Assembly (NCBI GenBank): GCA_902728285.1
Contig: CACVBU010001154.1
Coordinates: forward strand, 1,049,865 to 1,113,864
Direction of reading: 5' to 3'
Origin: Clytia hemisphaerica
Lineage: Eukaryota; Cnidaria; Hydrozoa; Leptothecata; Clytiidae
DNA length: 64,000 nucleotides
The notes below the pieces were generated by a model. It had not been told where the DNA came from. It did no database searches and was given only the letters and a program-made list of their open reading frames with translations. Below are positions 21,130 to 33,000 of the stretch, piece after piece (positions within the stretch are counted from its first letter, which is position 1; each line of letters opens with the position of its first letter). The translations under genes were made by a program, and so were the position numbers.

Positions 21130-22726
21130 GATCGTCTATTGAAAACCTATTAATGACGATGTAATTTCTGTTACACATTTAGGAGTCGGAGAAAATATTT
21201 CTTTTGATTTGAAGAAGTACCTACTCGTTTCACTGATTTTCATAAGTCTCAGAAGAGTTTTAAATAACTGAAAGCAGAAAATTATATAATCTACTTGAGC
21301 TTAACCATTGGGGATATGTGCTCTCCATCCCGACTTGGATATTAATGTAATTGAGACATGCGCAATAAAATTCTTAAAGTCTATAGAGCTTAAAATTTCA
21401 GACAGAAAGCTAATGGTGCTAATTGTAATCTACAACATCTAAATCTTAAAGTATCATCCCGTAGGATGGTTGGACATTCTCATTCCCGACAAAGCATTCC
21501 TAATGCTACTATACGACGGAAATTGCAAGAATGTCAGTCCTCAGGCCGTAGTATGCTGTCCACGCATTTGTACTCCAAAAAAATGATCTTTGCCGTGAAA
21601 GGCAACAAAAAGATCCCGGAAATGCGCCAGGAATGTTTTCCGGCAATGGGAAATTTTAGCCTATTACACACACAGCAATCATAAGAACAACTTGGATTTT
21701 TTGGGTTAAAACTTATGTAAAATTTTTGAGGCGTACTCCTACTTTCGGTTGAGTTGTTATACAAAATCATTTTTAAAAAATTACTAAATTATAATAATAT
21801 ACCATATTTATAATAATAAGTTTCTGTTAAAATCGATCGATGCAATAAATTTGGGAAAAAAATAAGAAAAATTTTGAAAGCTTAACTTAACAAGCCTAAA
21901 TTAAGGCAATAAAAGTTTGTTATTAAAACTATAGTATTTAAGTTCCGCTCCATGCTTGGAAGTTTTTCTCAAGTTAAATTGAAAAACAAACGTATTGAAA
22001 TTTTGAGTTGAATCAATAATTGGTTGACTACCTCAAATTCGAGAAAAATAAGAGAGGTTTAAATTACGGGAATTGTTTTTTCGAGATTGTCTTCGAATTA
22101 CAGAATTATTCGAACAGTAGATGTTCGAATTAAAAAAAGCCAACTGCAACTTACCAAAATCAAGCGGAGAAGAATAAAGAGCAGCAAAAAATAAGAAGAA
22201 AGATTGGTTTTTAAAAATAAAAAATAAAGAATTTTTAAAAATGTTAAAACTAATTGTCAAATTGATTCAACTAAATAAATTTCAAACTAACAAAGGGGCA
22301 AACAAACAAAAAAAAGGGATTTTCACGTTTTAAAAAATAAAATATTTCTCTGTATAATAGGCTATAACAATACGGTCAAAATTCCAAACAGGAAATTATC
22401 CTGTTCAAATAAAACCCTTTCGAAGCTTAATCTTACGAGAAGGAGAGTGGAATCGAGTTTGGTAGGGTTAAATGATATCAACAAGTAACAGTGAATTAGT
22501 TACATCACCCATCAACCCTTTAACTAAAAGCTATACGAAAGAGAATTGACAAAATTCAAATTTGACCTCAATTGAATGATGTTAAAATGTCTGAAATTTC
22601 AAATCATTGCATTGGCATGAGATACTGACGTCATTCGACCCTTTTAAACTCGAACCCTTTGCCCTTGTGGAGGAAAAGTTGATAGACGTCCGACGCATTC
22701 AACGCCAATTGACTCTGCTAAACCAA
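21130..22726. other. Intergenic AT-rich sequence
   Basis: A loose ATCGTCTATT end-like sequence occurs at about 21131. Otherwise this is AT-rich sequence without a supported gene, RNA or repeat pair. Confidence 0.4.
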
Positions 22727-22924
22727 TACACCTTTTCGACCGTAGTCGCGCGGTCAGGCGCGTGCCAATTTATTTAATTTACCACCCTAAACTCGATCCG
22801 ATCCTTTTTTACACTTTTTTCTATTGTCTTTAGGTGCTAAAAAAAGACAGGGACGGTTTTAGGGTGGTAAAACGGACAAATAAATGCCCGCGCAGTAATT
22901 GGAGGCTACGGTCGAAAAGGTGTA
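22727..22924. mobile_element. TIR element (MITE) flanked by TA, ends CACCTTTTCGACCGTAG
   Basis: TACACCTTTTCGACCGTAG at the left is exactly inverted as CTACGGTCGAAAAGGTGTA at the right, leaving TA on each side. Inner ACCACCCTAAA pairs with TTTAGGGTGGT. The element is 198 bp with no ORF. The outermost TACACCTTT is shared with the larger element at 44418-45499. Confidence 0.8.
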
Positions 22925-23084
22925 TAATTTTTAACACCAATTATTGCATATCTAAGCAGTCTTTATTTGAACAGTAAAGGCAACATTACAGAAGAAATGC
23001 CTTTGAATCTTGAATAAACCATAGTCCATATAAAGAAACCTCTCGAAGCCTAAAGCGCTAGGTCTACTTTCCTTTCAATACTAT

Positions 23085-23505
23085 AGATGATGTAGCGCCG
23101 TTAGGCGTTATTTTTTAACACTGCAATGGTTTCTTCTCGGGTACCAATCATTGAGTTTCAAGCCCGAAGGGCTAGAGGTCAATCTCTTTGGTAGGATTTG
23201 AAGCCAACAAATCCTACCAAAGTTGCGCGGCCTTAAGCGACCCGCCTGGTTTTTACACAAATGACAGATTGAAACTAAAATTTACCGCTTAATTTCGAAA
23301 AATATATCACTCAAAAACAAAGGAATTGCTAGATTCAATCCGTCATCAAAAATACGGCACATATTTTAAGGCTTCAATTTTTCTTGCCTGAGAAAGGTTA
23401 GAGATTGACCTCTAGCCCTTCGGGCTTGAAACTCAATGGTACCAATTCTAAAAAAACTCCGATCAAAGATGGCGGATATAGCTTGCTCCAGGGATATATA
23501 AAGGT
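23085..23505. mobile_element. Half of a GTAGCGCCGT/TATATAAAGGTCAGTG element, split by a MITE
   Basis: GATGTAGCGCCGTTAGG, CACTGCAATGGTTTCTTC and CGGGTACCAAT match the element at 30210-30484. The match resumes after the insert with ACTCCGATCAAAGATGG and CCAGGGATATATAAAGGTCA. Only one half of the inverted structure is kept here. A 290-bp MITE interrupts it at 23149-23438. Confidence 0.75.
23149..23438. mobile_element. AGGGCTAGA-family MITE with perfect 8-bp target duplication
   Basis: TIR CATTGAGTTTCAAGCCCGAA continues with GGGCTAGAGGTCAATCTCT, and the right end is its exact inverse. GTACCAAT flanks both sides (23141-23148 and 23439-23446). The homologous site at 30403-30410 has a single GGTACCAA without insertion, so the duplication is confirmed in this window. 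An 8-bp duplication suggests hAT-type mobilisation. The 290-bp element has no ORF. Confidence 0.88.
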
Positions 23506-24041
23506 CAGTGACCACAATAGGTTTCCAGACCAGGGTATTTTATACGAACTATGAATAAACCAATCAATCCAAAGAGAAATTTAGTAACCACTGTCAAAGG
23601 AATGTCAAAGATATATAGTGACCCATGTTAGTAAATAAACCGCTGGTTCAAGGCATATCTGTAAAAAGTAGGGCGACGATTAATCCTTCGAATTTATAAT
23701 ATAATATATTATTAAAGAAAAACAAGTTCGTTGATCTTTCCTCTTCCGAAGTCGCCAAGCGTGTCAAGTTGCTCTCAAAGTCTATTCCTGCAAAACAGCC
23801 TTAGTTCAGTTATTCCCAACACTGAGCAATCCATTGGCTCAAAAAGTAAAAATCCATGCCTCTTATTCTATTCAATTATATACATTTTTATGAACCAAAG
23901 GGTATTTAAAAAACGGGGGGATTCTCACGTTGTTGTCGAATGTTTGTAAAAGCAGAAACAGAAAAATAAATAGAAGGTTGTGTCGTCATTTCATCACCAC
24001 GATTAAATGCTTTCCAATAATACCTGAAACGATATCTTTTT

Positions 24042-27000
24042 TTAACCGTCTGTAAGTTTATCCAGTATGTCACGACATGCGATCACTGAACTGACGTGGA
24101 TAGGGTACGCAGATTTCCGCTTACCAGATGAGGGGTCAATGTTAAGCCAAGATAAAATTTCAAACCGCTCCAAAATATTCCTATTGAATAAAGGAAGAAT
24201 GGAAATTACTGTAAGCAGTATGGAGTTGAAAAGTCAAAAAAATAAGATTAAAATACTAGACCAAATGAAACCAAGATAAATTTTTGTTGAGCTCAAAGTT
24301 TCATTTATAGTCTAATTTGAGATTTGAGGTTGTAATGGAATTTGGTCCACTGGTTGTCAAGTTTTGAAATTGACTTCCCTACAATAAATTGTATAAATTC
24401 AATACCACTTTTTCATGTGTTTCGTTTCACTCTTTTTATTTTTACAATTTATTGCTATTTATTGTTGGAAAGCTTTTAGGGCCTCCGCCCAGCGGTTGCG
24501 TGAATGGGCTTTTTTACTTGCGTGAATACGTGAAAGTTCAAAAAAATTGAGTGATTGTGTGAATTGATGGTCCGCTGAGGGGCCTCTTTTAATTTGACAT
24601 GATAACAAGTAATATGTTTTGAAAAGCAGTTTTTCTGGTTTTTGTGTAAAACATAATCTGTGTCTAAATTCCCACTTTCACGAGAGAATTCCCACTTCGA
24701 GGCCCAAGTCTTATATTCTATTAAAAGTGAAACCCAAATTTAAAATTATGTCGATTCTTACCTGAGTACCTCCAAATACTCCGTAGTATCAAGCGGAGCG
24801 TAGAAAGGCTTCGCTTCACCAGATACACAATGCACATACAAATCAGCCTGAAGAAAAAAACGGAGTAATGTTTGTTATTACTAGAAAATATTATTTTAAT
24901 GTGAGCCTAAATTGTTCACTTTGCAAGTCTTTGAATCGAAATAATTGAAACTCTACAGATATGTGAAACGCAACACTTTGCTCAGTTCTTAGTGGTCTAA
25001 AGCTGAATTCCTCGATAGCTTCACAAGTCTGAAGAAAAATATTCTTTGTTAAAAAGTGTTCCATTTCTCCCGATACTGGTTAGAGAATATACCTGAAAAG
25101 CTTCTCGATAACTAAAATAATTCGAGATGAATTTAGACTAAAATTACCATCTCAGCTAAATCAACTTATATGATGAGACTTTGAACAAAAGTACGTACTT
25201 TGATCAGTTCTGATTCCTCGGAGGTTGAATCCTTGGGCGTGTCTTTCGAAAAGAGTGCAACAATGTAACCTTCACTCAGACACTCACACACATCCTTATC
25301 CTGACTCAGTTGGTTTTTCACAGGAGTCGTCATGAAGTGTTGTTTGTTTTGAATAGGTTGGAAGGGTGAGAGCGACGGCATTGAGTTGACCGTATTGTGC
25401 GGTGAATTCACACTTTGCGGTGATAGGATTTTTGAGAGTTCAGTTTGTGGTGAGTTTTGGAACAAATTGTCAGCCGGTGAATTGAGCATCGGTATAAAAC
25501 TACTTTCATTATCTTCGTCGAATGACGTATTTAAAAGTGACGTTGGATCGCCACCCAACAAGTCGTTCGGTTGAGAGTTTCCGCCCAGATTGACGCCCGA
25601 GAGTAAAGATTGACCACCCATTCCATTTAAAGGCGGGACAGATTTATGCAAATTGCTTAACAGTTTGTGTGACGGCATAACGTAGATCCGACAATTGACG
25701 ACATTCGTGTTACGTACTTTTTTCGTTTTCACAAACCCAATACGATTGTCTCTTTTAACAGTACAAAATGAAATACTTTTGAATAAGTTATTCCCTTTTT
25801 TCGTGAGATCATTTGAGCATGAAGAACAATTCTCGTTCGGAGATAACGGACGACCGGCTTTACCCTCTGGAACCAACAGTTCAATGTTCTTTTGAATGAT
25901 AGCTTTTAATTCTAAGATAAGAACGACGTAAAATAGAATTAGAAATCGCCATTAGTATAAAAGCACTAGTGGGAGATAGCTACTAGCTTTTAAATTGGGT
26001 ATTTCTTATCCAGATGTAAATATAAGAACAAATTACGTAGGAAAATTGTATAAAAGCACACATTCGAAAAGGAGTAAAATATGATAATTGAATGACTCAA
26101 TTTCTCCTCAACTTAAAGATTAGAGAAAAAACAGATTTGACGTGATCGTGAAAAAAAAACATGAAATTTACAAGGAAACTACAGATTAAATGTCTTTATT
26201 CTATAACCTGAAAATATTTCATTGTGACGTAGAGCACTCTTGAGGAATAACATTCAATTTTCAATAAACAAAGTTGAATCCAACCTTTGAGTTCATGTAC
26301 CCCAACGTCACCATACTTCGTCAACACAATGCGCCATGAGCATATGGAAAAGGATAACACGCCATTCAAGTACTGCCAAAGCTTGTTCAACGATACAGAC
26401 CAGATAAGACCTTTGTTCTTTTTCCTGTTAAGGTGATAAAATGGAAAGGATTAATTCCAAATGGAAATTCGGAAAGGCTTTATCCGTGAATTGACAATGT
26501 CAATTAAACTACTTTTTTAATGTTTACTGGTATCAACGAAGTGCTAAAAATGCATATTTCAACAACTAACATGCATGAATTTGGCATAAAATTTTCTCCC
26601 AATAGTGTAATCCGCGAAAATGAGTCCACGTGAAATCTTGAAATTTCGCGGATGAACTCAACCGCGAAATTTAATCCCTACGAAAATTCCCATCGCAAAA
26701 TTTAATCCGCGCGAAAATTCCAATTAAAGTATTAGACCAAGATAACCAATTTAAGATAACAGTACAAAAACCTTTACTATTATCAAAGTATGTACGTACC
26801 GTTTGGGATAGGCTATCCGAATCATGGTCGTTTCATTCAATTCTCCGAGTTGGTCTGTACACGTCACAAACATCCATTGTTTGTCGGACGACAGACAATA
26901 ACAGCAAAACAAAATGTTCGTCCCTTTTTCCAACGCAAAGACTTCTTTAGCTTTTGTGACGTTCTTGAGCTCATGATTCAAGTATTTTGGAGAGGGTGAC

Positions 27001-30000
27001 AGTATGTAAGGCGGCATGTACACTGTAGTTGGAAGATTGTTTTCACGCTGAAATGAAAAAAAAAAACAACTCATTCGTTCATTTTGATTGTTATTAAAAT
27101 AAATTCTTGGCATACTGGTTTTTGTCTCGATCCCCCGTGCCCGATAATAATTTCCTGGATATAATATACCGTAAACTTGAATCTACATAGATAGAGAAAG
27201 ATCAGAAGAAACAAGCTAGATGTTGAATGGACCTACCTGATGATGAAAGTTAGATAGCAATAAGGAGAAAAACGGAAACAATCTGTTAGAAAATATAATT
27301 TTTAGCGAAAAGGCATAACGCGTTAAGTTTCATCATTGATTGTTGATAGGGAGAGGGAAGGGGAGAAGGGAAAAAAGATATAAAAAGTTCCGGTTGCGGA
27401 AATCAGTTTTATTGACAATCGAATCATGCTTGATGGTGGGAATTGCATCAATGATGTTTGTTTTTTGTCCAATGAAAATCTGCAAAAACGGCAATTTCCG
27501 GCATATTTCCGGAAAAAATCTTCTCAAAAAATCGAACTCGGTCATGTTTTGAGCATTGCGAATACGCATCTTTCTGCAAAAATCAGAAAAACTAAGGATA
27601 AAAATTCGAGAAAATGTCAAAAAATCGTTTTTTCTGGGAAAATCAGGATCGGTCACATTTTAGGTATTGTCATTTTGCATCAGTGTGCAAAATTTCACAA
27701 AAAAAAATAAAGTACAGTTCGAGAAATTCAAGAAATACTGTCTTTCCGGCGAAAATAGGTTGTTCCGGCGATTTTTAAATAGTTCCGGCTTCAAAAATCA
27801 ATTTTATTGAAAAATGAAACATGCTTGATGGTGGGTATTGCTATTAATAATGTTTTTGAATGCACAAACAACCAATTATAAGGAAAATGTCCAATGAAAA
27901 TCCAGAAAAACGGTGATTTCCGGCAAATTTCTGGCATTTTCGGTCGGAAATAATTTTTTCTCAAAAATCGGACTTGGCCATGTTTTGGGCATTGCTAATA
28001 CGCATCTTTGAGCAAAAAAATTAGAAAAAACTAATGATAAAATCTCGAGAAAATGCCAAAAAAACAGTTTTTCCGGCATATTTCCGGCATTTTCGGCCGG
28101 AAATTTTTATTTTTTTAAATCAGGCTCCGTCACATTTTGGACATTGCCATTTTGCATCTTTGTGCCAAAACTCAGAAAAAACTAATGAGCCAATCTCGAG
28201 AAAGGCTGGTAACAGACGGACGAACGAACGAACGGACGGACAAAGGTTTTTTTATAGGACCTCCAGGTAGGTCCAAAAATACCGGCGAGGTTGTGAGAGA
28301 CCGTAGTATCGGGAAGGAGCTCTATATTCAAATAATGTGCTGGAAGGTGAATTAGAGTTCAACTGTCAAGTCAAATTGGGTAAGAAATAAGTTTCGTTGG
28401 AAACCAAATGTCTTTAAGTTTCGTTACCTTTCTTCGATGGACGAGACTTTCTCTGATGTGACACACACCAAAGCCTGTCATGCATTTATCGATCTTGCTA
28501 ATGTAAGACAGAGCGTTTGGCCTACATTTAGAGTACACGCTGAGTGCCAGCTCCTTTAGTTCTGAATTGTGTGGTCCCCCAGGTTGGCCGGTCTTCGAGG
28601 TCAGGTTCAGTATCTGTTCCAATGGAATGATCTGAGAGAAGAAAAAAAACAAAAACTTTGAAAAATATAACGGAACAGGATGAGTGCTACCACACACTAT
28701 ATCATACACACACCTGTATCCAGTAGTGCTGCCAGATTTTCCTCACAAAGTACGGGATGATCCATGAACAGGTGTGTTCATTTGCTAAGTGAACCGTAGC
28801 ACTTCAGTGGGGATCCGATTAATAAACATCCCAAAACTACGCGAAGATTGGAATAAAAGAGAGTACTCTTAGGCTCCAAATGAACGGGTCTCCCGCTTGT
28901 TAATTTTTCGAAAATTTTCCAACCCCCGGACCTTATTAGGACACCCCCCCCCCCCCCGTTTATTAATTTTTTTTCAGCTTTCAAGGAGAAAATCCCTTAT
29001 TCTGCTCTAAATAGCCTGATTTTAGCCTATATTCACCTTATTTTTAGGTTTTCGCAAGTACAATTTCCAACCCCCCGGCAATTAGGTCCCCAACCGTTTA
29101 TTAAAATTTTGAAGATTTTGCGACCCCACCCCGTTTATTCGAACCCCCCCCCCCCCCCGTTAATTTGGAACCTAAGAGTTACTGGTCCAGACATTTTGAA
29201 ATCAATCGGTCTTGACATTTTTAGAGAAGCACTTACTTCGAAAAGCAGATTCTCTTTCAAATAGTCGTTAAGGTCATTCTTCATCTCAAGCAAACTTTTC
29301 ATCAGTCCCACGTATGACCACAGATGAGGATAGTTATTCAATTGGCTCTCTACGTTGAAAGGATCCACCATGTAAAGCACGATGAAAGGTTGTGTTTCAC
29401 GTTCGCGTTTGACCAAGGATTCCTCCAGACTGACCGTTAGTGAGGTACTTGAGATACTAAAAGATAAGACGAACATTTCATTCTAATTTGGTCTTAGCCT
29501 TGACAAAAAAACTCGTTTCAAAAAGTAAAAAAAAAACACCTCGGTAGAAAAAAGCCCTACCACAGACGATTTTTGCCTCTCTGAAAAATTTTGCCATGTG
29601 TACTTTGCGGTACTTTTATTTTGAAAGATAATAGTACGTATTTAGTAAGTATTTATTTTAGTTTAGAATTTAGTAGTCAGCATGCGTGTTTATTTCGCCT
29701 TTGATTTTTGCTAATGATTTCTCAACGTTTGCCGTTATCAATCCTCTTCATTGGAGATTCGGTAAAAAACTGGTCATAAAAGAAGACCTTTAAAACCGAT
29801 AGCTAGAGAATAAAGAACTAATGATAGTTTCCAGCTAAAGAAAAATTAGTTTAAGTTACCTTGAGAATCCAAGATTTCCGTTGCTATTTGGTGTCGTTGG
29901 TGACATGGCACTTCGCTTATTAGTGTTTCGATCAAAGACACTAGTCAAATAAGAGCCTAGTAAAGAAAAAGGTCGCAGAGACATAAGAGAATGATGGTAA

Positions 30001-33000
30001 AAAGAGGGAAGGGATAGGTTTTGTAGAAAAAATTGACAAAGAAACTATTGATAATATATTTAATGAAGCGGAAAATTCCCGTAGAAAAAGACATTCATTG
30101 ACATTCACTCACTTTCTTTCAAGACAATCGAATATTTAGAAATATGTACCACAACTGCAATGACTTTAGACATATTTACAAAATAATGCATTTTCCTGGG
30201 TTTTATATCCGATACGTCCACTGACCTTTATATATCCCTGGACCAAACTTTTCAATGCCGGCCAAGCAAAATATTATGATCGGAGTTTTTTTGAAATCGG
30301 TACCCGCGGAGGGAGCGCTAGTTCTAGTTTCGCTTGTACACTAGTTATGTAGCGCCGTTTGTCTGTAGGCAAAGTTTCAAACACTACAATGGCTTCTTTA
30401 CGGGTACCAACTTTCAAAAAACTTCGATCAAAAATGGGGGATATAGCTTGGTCCAGGGATATATAAAGGTCAGTGGATACGTCGCTTTTTTAATCTTACA
30501 TAGAAACTTCATTACAATGTTTACCGATCTAAATATACCCTGGATTCTCCGTCAAGTTTTCTTGAAAGTAATAGTACTAATGGTAGAACTACTCAACTGT
30601 CGAACGTGCTAACCGCACTGGCTCAACTTCAGTATCTTTGAAATCATTCGTAGGCCCAATTGTAAACTTAATGGCTTAAGAAAAATTATAGCATTTTGGG
30701 TTTTAGCCTCGTTTTGGCGAAAAACTCGTCCCCAGGCCCCAAAAATTAAAATTTTGAAAAAATGAAAAAAAACACCCCCAGGGATTTGCCCAAGGATCAA
30801 GTGTGCAAAATTTCAGCCAAATCGGACCATTTTTGAAGTCTCCAGCCTGCCCCAAAGTTTTAGCCTCGTTTTGGCGAAAAACTCGTCCCCAGGCCCCAAA
30901 AATTAAAATTTTGAAAAAATGAAAAAAACACCCCCAGGGATTTGCCCAAGGATCAAGTGCGCAAAATTTCAGCCAAATCGGACCATTTTTGAAGTCTCCA
31001 GCCTGCCCCAAAGTTTTGGTGACAGACACACAGACACACAGACACACACACAGACATTCTCAGATTCTAGCTCAACTGAAGTTGAGAATGTCGAAGACAT
31101 TCAACTTCATTGAATTACAAATTGACACAAATCGAGTAGTGCTACCGTACTGTCGAACGTGCTAACCGCACTGGCTCAACTTCAGTATCTTTGAAATCAT
31201 TCGTAGGCCCAATTGTAAACTTAATGGCTTAAGAAAAATTATAGCATTTTGGGTTTTAGCCTCGTTTTGGCAAAAAACTCGTCCCCAGGCCCCAAAAATT
31301 AAAATTTTAAAAATGAAAAAATACCCCCAGGGATTGCCAAGGATCAAGTGTGCAAATTTCAGCCAAAACGGCCCATTTTTGACAATTCCAGCCTGCCCCA
31401 AAAGTTTTTCTCGTTTTGCGAAAAAAACTCGTCCCCAGGCCCCAAAAAAAAAAAATTTTGAAAAAAAAGAAAAACACCCCCAGGGATTTGCCCAAGGATC
31501 AAGTGTGCAAAATTTCAGCCCAATCGGACCATTTTTGAAGTCTCCAGCCTGCCCCAAAGTTTTAGCCTCGTTTTGCGAAAAAAACTCGTCCCAAGGCCCC
31601 AAAAAATCAAAATTTTGAAAAAATGAAAAAAAAAAACACCCCAGAGATTTGCCCAAGGATCAAGTGTGCAAAATTTCAGCCCAATCGGACCATTTTTGAA
31701 GTCTCCAGCCTGCCCCAAAGTTTTAGCCTCGTTTTGCCAAAAACTCGTCCCCAGGCCCCAAAAATCAAAATTTTGAAAAAATGAAAAAAACACCCCCAGG
31801 GATTTGCCCAAGGATCAAGTGTGCAAAATTTCAGCCCAATCGGACCATTTTTGAAGTCTCCAGCCTGCCCCAAAGTTTTAGCCTCGTTTTGGCGAAAAAC
31901 TCGTCCCCAGGCCCCAAAAATTAAAATTTTGAAAAAATGAAAAAAACACCCCCAGGGATTTGCCCAAGGATCAAGTGTGCAAAATTTAGCCAAATGGACC
32001 ATTTTTGAAGTTCCAGCCTGCCCAAATTTTAGTTCTCGTTTTTGCGAAAAACTCGTCCCCAGGCCCCAAAAAATCAAAATTTTTAAAAAAAAATGAAAAA
32101 ACACCCCCAGGGATTTGCCCAAGGATCAAGTGTGCAAAATTTCAGCCCAATCGGACCATTTTTGAAGTCTCCAGCCTGCCCCAAAGTTTTAGCCTCGTTT
32201 TGGCGAAAAAAACTCTCCCCAAGGCCCCCCAAAATCAAAATTTTGAAAAAATGAAAAAACACCCCCAGAGATTTGCCCAAGGATCAAGTGTGCAAAATTT
32301 CAGCCCAATCGGACCATTTTGAAGTCCCCAGACCTGCCCCAAAGTTTTAGCCTCGTTTTGCCGAAAAACTCGTCCCCAGGCCCCAAAAATCAAAATTTTG
32401 AAAAAATGAAAAAAAAACCCCCAGGGATTTGCGCAAAGGATCAAGTGTGCAAAATTTTCAGCCCAATCGGACCATTTTTGAAGTCTCCAGCCTGCCCCAA
32501 AGTTTTAGCCTCGTTTTGCGGAAAAACTCGTCCCCAGGCCCCAAAAATTAAAATTTTGAAAAAATGAAAAAAACACCCCCAGGGATTTGCCCAAGGATCA
32601 AGTGTGCAAAATTTCAGCCCAATCGGACCATTTTTGAAGTCTCCAGCTTGCCCCAAAGTTTTGGTGACAGACACACACACAGACAGACACACACACACAC
32701 ACACAGACATTCTCAGATTCTAGCTCAACTGAAGTTGAGAAAAGGGTAACACTATTCTAAAAACTCCGATTGGCGGATTATAAAGGGTCCAACGGCATAT
32801 AAAGGTCAGTGATCGAAATGCTTACCGAGTGTTCGTTTGCAGAACTGTGCGACCACTTTCATTTTAGCCATTAAGTTCGAATTGGATTGGTCGAACCAAG
32901 GATCCACTACCTCGCTGGCACATGGAGAAACACTCTTTTGACTGATGCGTAGGAAACCTTCGCGTAACTCTTTCACGATTGGCACGTGTGAACCAAGATT

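Noticed and set aside
23460-23480. AAAGATGGCGGA as a third YY1-type promoter motif
   Set aside because: It lies inside a copy of the GTAGCGCCGT repeat and a related phrase occurs at 30431 in another copy, so it is element sequence rather than a gene promoter.
30703-32710. Long minus-strand open frames with a repeating KTLGQAGDFKNGPI / FGAWGRVFRQNEA pattern
   Set aside because: They follow from a tandem 156-bp unit, a multiple of three. The frame shifts at every unit with an indel, the opposite strand is equally open, and the array lies in a MED13 intron.
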